Below are positions 51,489 to 63,576 of a DNA stretch of 64,000 nt, in pieces. This stretch comes from Macrobrachium rosenbergii (Eukaryota > Arthropoda > Malacostraca > Decapoda > Palaemonidae): the NCBI RefSeq assembly GCF_040412425.1, contig NC_089744.1, positions 32,994,243 through 33,058,242 of the forward strand. Reading direction: 5' to 3'. Numbering within the stretch: the stretch's first letter is position 1; every line of letters starts with the position of its first letter. A program made the translations under genes and the position numbers. A model generated the notes under the pieces. The model was not told the DNA's origin, searched no databases, and was given only the letters and a program-made list of their open reading frames with translations.

Positions 51489-51773
51489 TTAATGTGTCCC
51501 ATTGACAAAATACATATACTCACTTGTTGACATGCTGCCACACTTAATGTTAACCTGACAATATCCCATTACACTCATTAGACCTCTTGCTGCATGTTGT
51601 AGCTTTACTTCTGCTTTATTTAGATTTTTTACATCAATTCCCAGGCTCCATGCCTGGACTGACCCAGCAATGCATACCTCAGAACTGTTATCAGCTACAG
51701 CTTCTAATATGCAACTTTTATTATCTTTAACACACAAGACAGTGACATTCACGACATGACGCAGCACCAACAC
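51489..51773 (-). pseudogene. Gypsy-2 protease remnant and following linker
   Basis: ILEAVADNSSEVCIAGSVQA occupies the place of an aspartic protease active site (expected D-T-G; here D-N-S, so inactive). The linker to RT follows in shifted frames (51541-51173, with SLGLVDPNFPNHTVFNIHG). Confidence 0.6.
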
Positions 51774-52852
51774 TCAACACTTCTCGATGGGATCTCCCAG
51801 CCGCTGACGTCATCTTCCACATAGCCTGTGGTCCGTTGTCGATTCTGTTCGCAGCAATGGCGCCTATCTTACCATCCGATGCGCCCTTGCAAGGCGTACA
51901 ACTCTTGCTCCCATAGCAACGATTAGCAAAGTGTCTTGTTTTTCCGCAGTGAAAACATTCCGCAGCGCTAGCAGGGCAATTGGCATGGCCCCTCGAGTGC
52001 GCAATCCCGCAAAACTCACATTTCACTCTTGCCTTAGGGCTCGATTTTGCCACATCTTCCTTCTTTTTCTGGCAATTTGTCTTCACTGCTGCTACTTCTT
52101 CCAGTGGCAACACCGATTCCTCCTCCCTCTTGATGCCCGACTCGTTGACCTCTCTTCGCTCCCCTCTTTGTGTGGGGCCCCCGCATTCTCATACTGCCTC
52201 CTCGAATGCCTTCTCAAAGTTTTCTAAAATATCCTGTTTTAACTTTTGATTCCATAGGCCGCTCTCAATTTTACCTGCCAGCACATATTCACATAAATCC
52301 TCTTTGCACTTACGGCATGCAAATGCACACTCAAGGGCCTTCCGCTGGTACCTGTGGATGTATTCCTTTGCTGTTTCTTCTCCTCTCTCTGTCTTCGTGT
52401 GAAGAACTTATCCCACACAACCGCTCTGTTCGTTGTCTTCATGGTTATTTTTCTCAGGGCATCAAAGGCGTCCTTCACTGCTAAGGCATTCCAAGTGGCT
52501 GAAGAGAATTGGGCGTCTATTGCACTTTGCAATTTGTCTTTACATAGTAGCCTGATATTCATTACTGCCTCATCACGGGAAAACTGCTGATTTTTACCCA
52601 ATCTTCCATAGATCGCTTCCAGCACCTAAAATCCTCCGCTGACATCACATACATGCAGTTTTTGGGGGAAATATGCTTGCTGTTCTCCCTGCCTAGTGCT
52701 GAATTATTCCCACCTGTTCGTAAGGCCATACTTAATGGCTGAACTAATGTGTTTAGATTCACCGTTGTGCCATCGTTGATGCCGCTTCTGGCGTCTCTAG
52801 GTCTTATTAATCTAGGGGTGCTTTTCAGCGATCTTCTACAAAACCCTGACAT
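51774..52852 (-). pseudogene. Gypsy-2 gag
   Basis: Likely start ATG at 52852 (MSGFCRRSLKSTPRL). The middle frame (52625-52239) carries a capsid-like helical stretch (DKLQSAIDAQFSSATWNALA, ALRKITMKTTNRAVVW). The C-terminal frame (52113-51727) has two zinc-knuckle-like sets, CEFCGIAHSRGHANC and the canonical C-x2-C-x4-H-x4-C in CFHCGKTRHFANRC. Frame changes at about 52600 and 52200 break it. Confidence 0.75.
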
Positions 52853-52959
52853 TTTGCGCAGGTAATACTCCGTCACTGCCCATATAGGATACTCTATGGG
52901 CAGGTTAAGTAAGAGGCACTATTCTTGTGTTGATGGTTTATTACAGAAGCGTCTTAATC

Positions 52960-53244
52960 CTATGGTGGGTACAGGGCAACTGACGTTTGTGCCAAAATCT
53001 TGGCACAGACGGAGTTAGGTAATGCATTGCTAACCATAGACATAACAACATTCCATTCAGTAGTATTACTAATATCAGTAACATGATACACACTTATCCT
53101 ACAGTTCAAGTTAGATATATACATAATTCTCAACTGCTGTTCGTCAGCTTGAATTCTGTTCAACAAGTTCTGATACACAGTGACATGATGTGACTCGAGA
53201 AGTATCCCTTGAGCACGTGCCAGATTGTCATCTAGGATGCCCAT

Positions 53245-53281
<37 letters not shown>

Positions 53282-53409
53282 GATGGCTTCCATTTGGACT
53301 TTGTTGCTGGCCGCCATTTTTGTGAATGTGCTGGGAGGGTGAATAAATTATTTACGTTAATCTGTAAGTGAAATTTACAGAGTTTATATATAAATGACAA
53401 ACAAGTCAA
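52960..53409 (-). CDS. Open frame of unknown nature upstream of Gypsy-2 gag
   Basis: A 149-codon frame on the minus strand without stops. It includes a (GA)n-encoded RERERERERE stretch (from the (CT)n run at 53248-53277) and a normal-looking part AQGILLESHHVTVYQNLLNR. It ends 30 bases beyond the putative end of the Gypsy-2 LTR, so it may simply be LTR sequence. I do not recognise it; there is no ATG at its beginning. Confidence 0.2.
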
Positions 53410-55840
53410 ACAGTATGTTTGTTTGAAATGACGCCAGCCAAGTCACTTTCACATTACTCGCACCAAACAGTTAAAAGCAATAACATCATTATTGCCCTCC
53501 TAGTTTTCAAGGCGTACTCGCTATTTTGGATGAGTCTCATTATTTGGTTTATTCAACAATAGCTAAATTTTATACCTCCTGTTCCAGAAGGAAAGCTCGA
53601 AAGATTCTGGGTTAAGCTATCAGGCCTCCAGGCGTTCACCTCTGATAAATTTCAATTTCACACACCTCACATCCTTACTCAGGCAAATGGACGTCACATA
53701 GACCGACAGATTTTATTTGTGCTGATTTGAATGCAAATGATCAACCCACGATCTACGATCAAAAGTGACTTAAACAAGTTCCCCAAAAAAGCAAGGAAGC
53801 AAAACGCATAAGACACGTACCAGTTTTTTAAAAAATTATTTACAAAAATAAAACCCAATCTTCACCCTCAATCAACAAACACATATAACCTCCAACAATA
53901 GCCCAACAAGGAACTCACAATCCACGTGGCCGCAACACGAAACGTGGGCCACACGTCCGCCTTCAGCCTCAAGAAATCACCAAAATTTAATTGCAATCAA
54001 CACAACGTCACCGCAGCACACAAACGCCTAAACAGTTATTCTCATCAGTGCGACAAAGCTACAACGTTGTCTAAGTTCTTTTGTAGGAAAAGCACTCACA
54101 GTTCAGACTTTACACCAACCAGTTGTTTGGCATATCCCAGAACTGAACGTCAGTGGAAAAAGATCTAATGGCATAACTCTGGACCGTGGCTTGGAAGGAC
54201 GAAATAATGGTGCGAGAATCTCACCTCCCTGTTCAGGCGGTTGCTAATTCGGATAATTTACTTTCAGCACAACGTCACCTGGCTTAAAGACCCCAAAAAC
54301 TCAACAACAAATCACTCAGACTTTACACCAAACAAACTACGAGACGAAACATGACGTTGCATACTGCGGCGGTACGTGCATTTCAACAAAATATGCAATA
54401 AAAGTCCTGTTTACGACGTGCCTTGACCAGTAAGTTCCCGTCATTCTGTGAGACCCCGTAGAATCGGCGGGGGTTTGAAGCGAAAAAATACCGTGCACTG
54501 AGCTTTTTCGCGACACTAGTGACATGACCTGCGTTGTGCAATGTCTGGGTCTAGGCTAAGTATTCATTTATCTCTTCTGAGTTGCATTTTTTTAATTGTG
54601 GTCTTACCCATACATCGGGTATAGCCTACAAGTTCCCCTGCAAATTTTGCTGCTCATGACTAAATTTTTGGCATTTAAAGCACAGCTTTACATGATCTCT
54701 GTCACAGAAGATGACAGCACTTATGGATACGTTTAGCTTGACTGTTATGGCGTATTTGTATGGCCATTCTTACCTGTAGTAAGCGTTTCAAATTTCAGTG
54801 CTCTACGTCTCAGGTTTTAGATTTCAGCGTTGCAGCCACTCTAATCTTTTACCGGATATTTTTGTCACATGGTCTTGTTTTTTTATATATTGTAGGTCTG
54901 CAACACTGATTATCATGAACTTTGGAGGTCTTTTCCCCAACCAGTTGTATGTTTTTTTCCATAACCATTTCCCTTGACATTTTTCTCATTTTGTGGCTTT
55001 ACACTGACGGACAATTTCATGAATGGGTTTTCTTTGGCTTACTTTGTACGCCCTACTGGAATTTCACGGATCACCGACAATTTTTGTCGTCTGTTTAAAC
55101 GTTTTGTTTTAGGGGGATTGATCTCAGAACTAAAGTACTCTTCTTACTTTACTTTTAATTTGTCTGCCTGGTTTGTTTTCTCTTAAATTTGGGTAATATT
55201 TCTCTTCTGTTTTCATATATCTTGTTTTTTTCATTTCTCTTAATGAGCTTTTCATTGAACTTCTTCACGCCTATTCGTTATGTGGACATAACTTGCTATG
55301 ATTAAATTGTAAAATATGACCCACTTTTTCTAAACCAATGCTGTTCATCAAACAGTGTACTATAATTCTCACCATGCTTGAACATTTTATTTATTTACTA
55401 ACAATAAGCACAGGCTCCTATTTTTTGTTCCGCGGTAGAAGAAGAACTGTTTACAAACAGAAGGAACACTCGCACTCTATCAGAATAGTCTTGCTTTTAA
55501 TGACGTGAAAGTAACTTAGCGCTGCGCATTTTAGCAACAAACGAAAACTGAATGCAATGTTTTATAAGTCGTTATTCCTGAAGCTAATATACGATTTTAA
55601 CGTGTAAAAGGCCAACTGAAAAAAATATTATTTCAGGTTTTTGTCTACATACCTTGCCCATATATACATTGTGGTTGGGCACTATTAATTAATATTAAAT
55701 AAAAGACGCCCAGTCAGTCTTCCAAAGTTCCAGTCTCAACTCAAACGTTTATGTGTACGATAAGGGAATCGTGAGTCTGACAGATTCATGAAAAACAGCT
55801 TTCCAGCAATAATTTGTTTGCTGTATCAGTGAATTAAGAG
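53410..55840. other. Single-copy-looking DNA, possible Gypsy-2 LTR remainder and host promoter region
   Basis: Rich in CAAC/ACAA words at 53780-54170 and with a CpG-containing patch at 54340-54530. Nothing codes convincingly. 55690-55840 immediately upstream of the exon at 55841 contains CAGTCAGTC, an initiator-like word, and could be the 5' UTR of that gene. Confidence 0.35.
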
Positions 55841-55911
55841 ATGGGTAGCAACGATAAAAAGAAAAAGAAGAGAGGTAGTCGGTCCAAGTCACGGAGCAGG
55901 GAGAGAAGACG
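55841..55911 (+). CDS. Candidate first coding exon of an RS/K-rich (splicing-factor-like) protein
   Basis: ATG at 55841 opens a frame reading MGSNDKKKKKRGSRSKSRSR followed by E-R-R, then ACG followed by GTAGGT, a good donor with GT at 55912. Without splicing the frame would stop at once (TAG 55913-55915). Lys-run plus RS dipeptides at the very N-terminus are typical of nuclear speckle and spliceosome proteins, but the exon is too short to name one. The downstream sequence (55916-56330) is rich in CCTAGGC/TAGGCCTA words, as in other decapod-like introns of this window. The next exon would have to lie beyond DIRS copies B and F, or was not recognised. Confidence 0.5.
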
Positions 55912-55915
55912 GTAG

Positions 55916-57012
55916 GTTTATTCAGAGTAGGTTTAATCTACCCTGGCCCTAATAGGCAAGGCTAGGCAAATCCCATTTTCGCCGTAACCCAGTTTTCTAG
56001 CCGCCTGCATTTGTTAGGGTTAATGTATTTTAACGCTTATAATCAAGTATAGCCTAGGCCTAACCATGAAAAATAGGAATCCAGAATGCTGGTCACTAGC
56101 CTAGGCTTCAGGGCAAGGCAAGGCTAGTCCTGTACCTGACTAGTTGCGGCTGTAGGGCCCCCATGACCTAACGGGGAAATTTTAAATCTTCGAGGAATTC
56201 AGCTTCATTCTAACCTAACCTAAGGTAACAGGTCCCCACCTGATCTAGGCCTAGGCAGCAATAAATTAGTAAGGAACACTAGTTATAGTCTAACTATGAA
56301 AGGTTGATAATTTCCTAGTCTATAATAAGTCGCATTGACACATTTCCCATCTTGGCAAAGGAGGTAAACTTTCAGGATTATCATTGATGTTAATGGTAGA
56401 ATAGAACTATAGGCTAGTAGCCTATAACTCCACATGGTTTATTACCTTGGAAATTGTTTTTTTATAGTATTTTGGTTGCTTATCAAGAATTTACTGTTAT
56501 TTTTTGGCAGTCAACTGTGATTAACCTGTAATTAACCTCAGAACTGATATGTTTTTGTATGCTGGCCATCCTGGAATGCTGTTGCACATGTGCAGTGTTA
56601 TAGAGAAACTTTTCGTAAGAAGTGGTATTTCCTTCATCGGGGGCCATCATAACAGTAACATATCTGTTCTCTCTCCCTGTGTTTTGCCCCACCGAAAACC
56701 CCCAGTTCCCAAAGGGTCGCTGATAGAGAAGTGAGGTTAATAATAATTGACCACCAATAAACACCACCTCCTTCATCAGCAACACTGAAAGTATAGGAAA
56801 AGTCAATTTCCAAGGTAATAAGCTGTGCAGAGTTGTTCTAAAGTTTTATCAAGCATAATCCTGAGAATGAACATATAAGAGTGAACTGTCCGGCTCTTTG
56901 CTTTTACTTACAAGTGACTATGTTTTTAAGTAATGTACATGTGTGTGCATCTATCTACCCCTTTTATGTATGTACATATATATATATATAATTATATAGG
57001 TGTGTGTGTTCC
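55916..57012. other. Probable intron sequence
   Basis: Follows the donor at 55912. No second exon is recognisable; short frames at 56483-56806 have no motif. A (TA)n stretch and TGTGTGTG at 56977-57008 precede DIRS copy B. Confidence 0.35.
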
Positions 57013-57257
57013 GAAACTATACAAACCGTCGGTCCTTTACATTAGGAATTACTTTCAGCGTAGCCTGGAAACAGCTGTTGAACTTTCGAACAAGGTGGTT
57101 AGGCAGTTAACTACCGTCCGGGAGGCGGGAGTACCGCCTGCCCAGATGTAAACATTCCAATTTACTTTTAGCTGTTGTAGACTGCGGACGCTGTTTCTCT
57201 AGCTCTCTGCCCGACTGTTGAGCTTTTCCCAGTGGGAACTTTCCTTTTGTTTCAAGT

Positions 57258-60200
57258 ATGAATTTTGATAAGCCCTTGAAGCCCTCCTACCCCAAGTGTG
57301 TGTGTCCTGGGGTAGGAGGCAAGAAATACCATACCTTTAGATCTAGCGTTGACATGGACCCACATGCCCTCTGCCCCACTAGCAGAGGAGGTGTGCGTTC
57401 GTGCGCTTCGCCTTGTAGCGAGTGTTGTTCCTGGTCTCCTGAGCAGTGGAGGAAGTTTCAAGGGAGGAGACGCTACCATAGGAAACCGCCAAGGAATCGT
57501 CTGAGGGTAACACACCCCCGACGACTCCTGTGGTGGCTGATCCGTCGGGACCGTTTCTTCTTCCCGGCAAGCTTCCCCTTCTTGCTGCCTCTCCCTTGGG
57601 TGAGGACTCCCCCTCCCCTTCCTCATTTGTTTCATCGGGTGTGGAAGGCCGCGGGGCAGCGGTTGCTCAGGACATCCTCTCTGGGGCCTCTCGCTTCGGG
57701 GGCGAATTTCTTCCCCTGGAGTGAGTAGAGGCTTCCCTTTTTGACCCAACTGTTTCCTCAGGTTGGGGGGTGGAAGCTTCTTCTGTTGGCCAGGTACCCA
57801 ATCTGACATCTGCCTGGCGAGCTGTCACTGGAGGGCCTGGTGTCACACTTGTCTGGCGCTCCGGTGACGACCTACACAGCCACCGGTTCCACCACCATCA
57901 CTGTCACCAAGTCGTCTTTCAGCAAGCTGCCTGTGACGGTGGCCTTGCACCTCGACACCCAGGTTTCAGCCGCACCTGCCACATTCCACTCTGTGCTGTT
58001 GCCTCCTGGATGCCTGGTCCCTCGCACATGGTGACGTCTTCGGTGCCTTACATGACTATGCCTGCTCCTGTTGCTGACCCATGCTCGTTATTGGCAACAG
58101 TTCCAGCTCCTCGCTTCCCTGACACTTGGCCTGGCCTGGCTTCCCATGCGCCACCCGTGCCTCCGACCCTGGCTTCGTCCCTGGACTGTCCTGGCTCCCG
58201 AGCTGCTGTATCTTCCCTGGGTAGCTGCTGGCCCGAGCACCGTCTCCGCTACCCAGGTTGTGCTTGCTTCCGTGGCCTCCCTGGTTGCTCCTGTGCCTTC
58301 TGCTGCTCCTCCGTGGTTTGGGGATTTGACTACGACCCTGAGGAAGGTGGCGAAGAAGAGATCGCAGAAGGTGTTGTTGTCTGCTGCCTCTTCTTCCTCT
58401 TCTCCTTCCGAGGCTCCCCTGCCAAGGAAGAAGAAGCCTGCCTCCCCCCCCCCAAGAAGTCTCGCACTGAGACCTCTAAGGGACTGCCTCCTTCCACAGG
58501 GAAGGCAGTGGGATCTCTCGTTGGCTCTTCCCGATCCACGGATCAGGGAACCGCTGTGTTGACCCACAGGTCAGTCGTATCAGGAGTCAAGGGCGTGCAG
58601 ACCACGGTTCGCACTCCCCCTGCTGCGCTGAAGAAGCCTGCTTCTAAGGCCAGCGGATCCATGTCAGGCACTCACTCGAGAGTCGCTCCGAGTACCTGGG
58701 TTTCTAAGGAGACCCGAGCACCCCAGTCTGGTACGGGAGAAACCTCTCTCCGTACAGACTCGGGCACAGGACGAGAGAAAGAGTCTGGGCATGCCGGTGC
58801 CCCGACTCTTCCTGCTGGTGCTTCTTCTAGTACCAAGCCAGGTTCCCGGGAAGGTGCACCAGTCCCTCGGGTCCGAACACCTGGAGAAGCAGGGAAGAGG
58901 CCCCCTGCTCAGTCATCCCGAGAGGTTTCAGCCTTGAAGAGGACTGGGACGTGTCCAGAGGACAGCTCAAGTTCGCTCCAGCTAGCCGCGCACTCGACTC
59001 CTCCCAGTCCCCGGCCACGTCCACGCGCCCATCCTGGCTCGGGGGGAGGCGAGCGTGCGACTTCGCTCGCGGGAGCCGCTCCGCTTTCCTCAGGAGACTG
59101 CTTTGCCCAGGCGAAAGCGCTCTCCTCGACCCGGGCTGCTGTCACCACCGTGCGTTGGTAACCGCTCCCAGCCTGTTGCCCCTGTTGGTTCTGCCAGCAA
59201 GGCCAGTGGGAGCATCCAATCCTCCTTGCCTGTCCCCTCTACCTCCCGGGCTCCTTCCAGGGGGCACGAATCGGACAGGAAGAACTCTGGCGAGTTGTCT
59301 CCCCAGATTTGTACCTCGTGTTCGTATGTGCCTGGCACGGTCCTCTGTTCAGCCAGGTCTTACGCCCTCGTGGTGCAGGAAGGATCACGGGGGTCTGCCG
59401 AGGTTCTCCCTCCTGCAGGGAGAGTAGATCGGGAGGACCGCACCCTGGAAGGACTTGAGGGTCCTCTTACCCAGGATGCGGACACCCCCGAGGTACAGAA
59501 AACGTTTTCTGAGGTAATTGCACTGATTCGTCAGCACAACAACCTCGGGGAAGGGACCATGGCCTCATCTGTGGATCGTCCTTCGCACCTTTAATCCTAC
59601 TGTGGACCCAAGAAGGAACCCAAGGCTTCGGTGGGGCTGCCGTGGTCCAGGGTTGCAGAGGGGGTACTCGATCAGGTGAATACTCTTGTGTCTGGGCAGG
59701 ACAATTCTCTCCGATCGAACTGCTCCGACAAGCTACTTCCCCCTCCTCTGCCTTGCCAGAAGCATTTCTGCGCATCATCGGAGAGGTCATTGCAGCCTAA
59801 GCAGGTTGACCCGGACCTGGTTTGTCTAGACCTGGGTCTCTCATTGCAGCAACTTACCACAGAGAGCATCTCCCTCTCTCAGCAAGAGGTCGCAACCCTG
59901 GAAGCCACCGCCATGGCGGCCTTCCAGGCAGTCTCCTGGTTGGATCTGTAGTCCTTCACAGTATCCAAGGTGGCTGCTTCCTCGGGCGCCATCGTACCCG
60001 GGAAGGACTCTGCTTTTGGGAGACTGTGCCAGTCTGGAGGTAGGGCCATCTCCTACCTCGCCCACCAGACAGCAAACCTGCCGGCTAACCTGGTCCTGAA
60101 GTGAAGGGACGCCATTCTTTCTCGTTTCTCCAGGTCCGTGGGGTCAGAGTCAGCAATGAACCTGCGGAACAGACCATTGCTGGGTTCCACCTCTCTCTTC

Positions 60201-60491
60201 CCTAGAGAGTTGGTGGACTCTGCTGTGGACAAGCGCCAGGCCGATGACAGCGACCGGCTTATTCTCCAGGCAGTGGCCAAGACCTCCGGGTCTTCGCGTT
60301 CCACTGCGGCCAGGCCCTCGGGTCAGGCTAGCACTTCCTCAGCCCCTAAGAAATCCCAGTCTTCGAACGGGTCCCGTGGAAACACCCAGCCTTCTTCTTC
60401 CTCTAGAAAGGGTTGGTCTTCCTGCTCCTTTCAGCCCACTTTCCAATCCGGAAAAGGGGGCAAGAAGGGGAAGAAGAAGGGGAAATGCTAG
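57258..60491 (+). pseudogene. DIRS gag (copy B)
   Basis: ATG at 57258, MNFDKPLKPSYPKCVCPGVG, then MDPHALCPTSRG and SPCSECCSWSPEQW (Cys/His motif; one Cys is Ser here). A Pro/Ser/Thr-rich middle spans frames 57770-59161 and 59055-59594. The C-terminal piece (60138-60491) has MNLRNRPLLGSTSLFPRELV, Ser-rich linkers and a basic GKGGKKGKKKGKC end. At least three frame changes. Role: nucleocapsid-like protein of the element. Confidence 0.75.
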
Positions 60492-60599
60492 GGGGCGGCA
60501 TTCCCCCCAAATGCTGCCAAAGGTGGGGGGTTGCCTGTCGAGCCATTGGGCAACATGGCAACAACGCAGAGCTGAGACCTGGATAGTGGATGTCTTTCG

Positions 60600-61420
60600 G
60601 AAGGGATATCTACTATCCTTCGAGTCTCGGCCTCCCCTCACCTACTCTCTGGTCTGTCTCCACACATAAGTCCAAGGAACTCCGAAGGACTCCGCACTAC
60701 AGCAAGAAGTGCAAGCCATACTGAGCAAGGGTGCTGTGGAAGTTGTGTCAGACCAGTCTCCAGGCTTTTACAGGCCTGTCTTCCTTGTAGAGAAAGCCAC
60801 AGGGTGATGGAGACCAGTCATAGACCACTCTTCCCTGAACCGATTCGTTCGCCAGACTTGGTTCACGATGGAAACGGCGTGATCCGTGCTCGCTTACATC
60901 AGGGAGAACAACTTCATGCTTACAGTGGACTTGAAGGATGCATATTTCCAAATACCCATTCATCCATCCTCTCGCAAGCACCTCCACTTTATCCTCGGGG
61001 AGACGGTCTTCCAATTAAGGGCACTCTGCTTCGAGCTCTCGACCTCTCCCCAGGCGTTCATGAGAGTCTTCTCTATCGTATCAGCTTGGGCCCACTCTCA
61101 CGGGATACATCTATTGAGGTATCGTGACGACTGGCTGGTCCTGGTGAGCTCCCGCTTGCAGTTGCTGCAGGACAGGGATGGACTCCTGGAGTTTTGCCGC
61201 AATCTTGGGATCATGGTGAATCTCGAGAAGTCAGATCTCACCCCCAAGCAGAGGGTAAAGTACCTGGGCATGCTGATAGACATGGTAGCAGCGAAATCTT
61301 TCCCTTGGACTCTAGTATCAGCAGGTTCAGGCAGGCAGCACAGCTGTTCCTGTCACGACAGGAGCAGCCAACCTGGCAATGGCAAGTCATCATCGGTCAC
61401 CTGCAGTCTCTACATTGGAG
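60600..61420 (+). pseudogene. DIRS reverse transcriptase (copy B)
   Basis: An early stop follows FLVEKATG at about 60807. Then NNFMLTVDLKDAYFQIPIHP (first catalytic Asp), CFELSTSPQAFMRVF, and LLRYRDDWLVL, where both palm aspartates remain but the usual Leu before them (YLDD in copy A) is Arg. LGIMVNLEKSD and QRVKYLGMLID follow. The frame is lost near 61300. Confidence 0.85.
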
Positions 61421-61459
61421 ACTAAAGGAGTATTGGTCCCAGTCTCGAGACCCCCAGTC

Positions 61460-61990
61460 CTTTTTCATCCCTCTTTCCGAGGAGGTGAGACAGGACCTTT
61501 GCTGGTGGATGGACGACAGGAACCTCTTGATAGGAGTATTCCTACTACTCCCCCTCCGGACATGCTGCTGTTCTCAGACGCATCGACCGAGGGATGGGGT
61601 GCACACCTGGAGGAGTTGCTGACTTTGAGAGTGTGGCACCGAGACGACAAGCACCTTCACATCAACATCCTGGAACTCGAGGCAGCCTTCCTGGCTGTCC
61701 AAGAGTTCCGAGATCGAGTGATGGGATACTCCGTGGTACTGATGAGCGACAATACCATGGTAGTGGCATACATCAACAAGCAGGAGGGTCTAGTATCCCT
61801 CCCGCTCCACCAGTTGATGCAGGTGCACGAGTGGGCCATGACTCACTCGGTAGAGCTGTCAGTCAGGTATATTCCAGGCAAGAGGAATGTTGTGGCAGAC
61901 AAGCTCAGCTGCCAGAATCAGGTGATCAGAACCGAATGGTCCCTTCACTCAGAAATCACAGAAAGGCTGTTCGACCTGTGGGTGCATCCA
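61460..61990 (+). pseudogene. DIRS RNase H (copy B), all four acidic residues visible
   Basis: In the frame 61379-62236: LLFSDASTEGWGAH (Asp), HINILELEAAFLAVQEF (Glu), VVLMSDNTMVVAYINKQEG (Asp), then RYIPGKRNVVADKLSC (Asp). It is followed by TEWSLHSEITERLFDLW, the connection domain typical of DIRS1-like pol, after which the frame changes (about 61985). Confidence 0.88.
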
Positions 61991-62239
61991 GGTCTTCTGC
62001 TCTGTCGTGTCGGACCCATGGGCTGCTGCGAAGGAGGCGTTCCAGCACCCGTGGGACAACCCCGATGTTTACACCTTTCCTCTGTTCTGCCTGATTTGCC
62101 GAGCGATCAACCAAGCGATGATCACTCTGAATCTCAGAATGATTCTGGTGGCACCCAAATGGCCACAGGCCGTTTGGTATCCCAACCTGCTAGCTCTCCT
62201 CTCCGAGGCACCGAGAGAGATCCCCCCCTGGCCTAACCT

Positions 62240-62722
62240 GCTGTTCAGCAGGTCGCAGACTTCCTCGTCTTCCTTCGCCAAGAGAAGCTTCTCTCCGTTT
62301 CAGCTGTAAAAGGCTACTGCGCCGCACTTGGCCTAGTCTTGCAGCTGAAAGGAGTAGACATCTCTTCCTCCTTCGAGGTTTCCCTTCTAATGAGAAGTTT
62401 CAAAAGGTCTTGCCCACCCAGGGATCTCAGCCCCCTGGGTGGGATGTGACTCTCGTTCTAAGGAGCCTGATTCTTGCACCGTATGAGCCTTTACGAGTCA
62501 TCAGACAGATCTGACCCTCAAGACCGTCTTCCTGCTGGCCCTGGCATCAGCGAAGAGAGTTGGCGAACTACACGGACTTTCCTTCGATGTTAAACACTTG
62601 AGGGAATGGGGATCTGTTGCGCTCGATTTCGTCCTGGATTTCGTGGTGAAGACTCAGAATCCTTAGGTCCCTGATGCACAGTTCGAGTCCTTCACGATCC
62701 CCTCCCTAGAGAACTTTGTGCC
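62240..62722 (+). pseudogene. DIRS tyrosine recombinase (copy B), C-terminal half missing
   Basis: Nucleotides 62248-62722 align with copy A 15720-15240: 'gcaggtcgcagacttcctcgtc' region, the KRVGEL Arg box at about 62553 and PDAQFESFTIPSLENFV just before the break at 62722. A frameshift near 62500 and a stop at about 62665 are present. Without the His-x-x-Arg and Tyr box it is non-functional. Confidence 0.8.
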
Positions 62723-63079
62723 ATAACCTACGGTAATTGTTTATTGCTGTATGATGGTTGAAATGCAGGTAAACGGCTGTTGTTATCCGATTCGGTTATA
62801 AGCAAAACAACAGTTTCTTGTTTGGTTGTTTATGCTGTACGATTTATGCAAGAGTATAACCTCACTGACAATACTTTTATCTTTTATATATCAGACTTAC
62901 CAAATAATTACATAGCTATAGTTTCTACTTTATGCGGCAGCTCAAAATTTGAAATTCGCGGTAGCACTGTTTTGTTTTGGGTGTAGGTATGCTGCCCCAC
63001 CCACTGTTGGGGAAGAATAGGTACAACGTAGCTAAAGAACCCAGTTCGTTTCTGCTGGTTAATGACTGAACAGCAGTTA

Positions 63080-63427
63080 CAGGCAGTCCCCGGTTTACGA
63101 CGGGGGTTCCGTTTTTACGCTGCGTCGTAAACCGAAAAATCGTCGAAAATCGTCAAAAATCCTAAGAAAACCTTACTTTTAATGCTTTGGGTGTATTGAA
63201 AATGATGTAAACTGCATTTTTATTGAGTTTTTCATCAATAAAGCCTCCAAATTTTTATTATTCTATCGTTTTAGAGCCATATTTCTTCCGTCGGATTGGT
63301 GTACAACGCGTCGTAACCCTGGAACATGCGTCGTAAACCGGGAAATAATTTCTGATGAATATATTTGAAAAGCGTCGTAACCTCGGAATGTCGTAAGCCG
63401 GACCCGTTGTAAACCGGGGACTGCCTG
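63080..63427. mobile_element. Small TIR element (MITE), pogo/Tigger-like termini, copy 2, TA duplication
   Basis: Ends CAGGCAGTCCCCGGTTTACG and the inverted TAAACCGGGGACTGCCTG; TA on both sides (63078-63079 and 63428-63429). The interior repeats 'gcgtcgtaaacc' and 'aatcgtcgaaaatcgtc' words in both orientations. No transposase. Confidence 0.88.
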
Positions 63428-63576
63428 TATTAGCAGCTCCTGTTTCGTTTTTGCGGATGGTTGGAGATCGTCTTTGGTGAAGTACTCTTTGATTTTTGGT
63501 AGCGCAGCTATATAGCTTAGCTAGAATTTTGGATACTTCTTTGATTGTGACTTATTCATTTGGAACTTTGACCATT

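Larger units (their letters stand above)
46973..52852 (-). mobile_element. Second Ty3/gypsy element (Gypsy-2), incomplete and split by a nested LTR element
   Basis: Minus-strand order: gag (52852 to about 51775), protease remnant (about 51740-51620), RT N-terminal part (51246-50818), nested element (50813-48376), RNase H and integrase (48371 to about 47000). The RT active-site half is missing even after removing the insert, because the TPMGHCAAPD motif is followed directly by the RNase H start. The 3' end is cut by the Gypsy-1 LTR. The 5' LTR was not delimited; AATAAA on the minus strand at about 52932 suggests its end lies near 52910-52930. Confidence 0.85.
57013..62722 (+). mobile_element. 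DIRS1-like retrotransposon copy B, 3' truncated
   Basis: Starts with the family terminus ACAAACCGTCGGTCCTTTAC at about 57022, followed by AATTACTTTCAGC and ATGTAAACATTCC, the same as the right end of copy A. Coding order: gag (57258-60491), RT (about 60600-61420), RNase H (61460-61990), linker, recombinase (about 62240-62722). At 62722 the recombinase breaks off after about 145 residues of its expected frame and unrelated AT-rich DNA begins; the His-x-x-Arg and Tyr part and the 3' terminus are absent. Several frameshifts and stops occur. Its RT, RNase H and gag are the best references for aligning the decayed copies. Confidence 0.88.
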
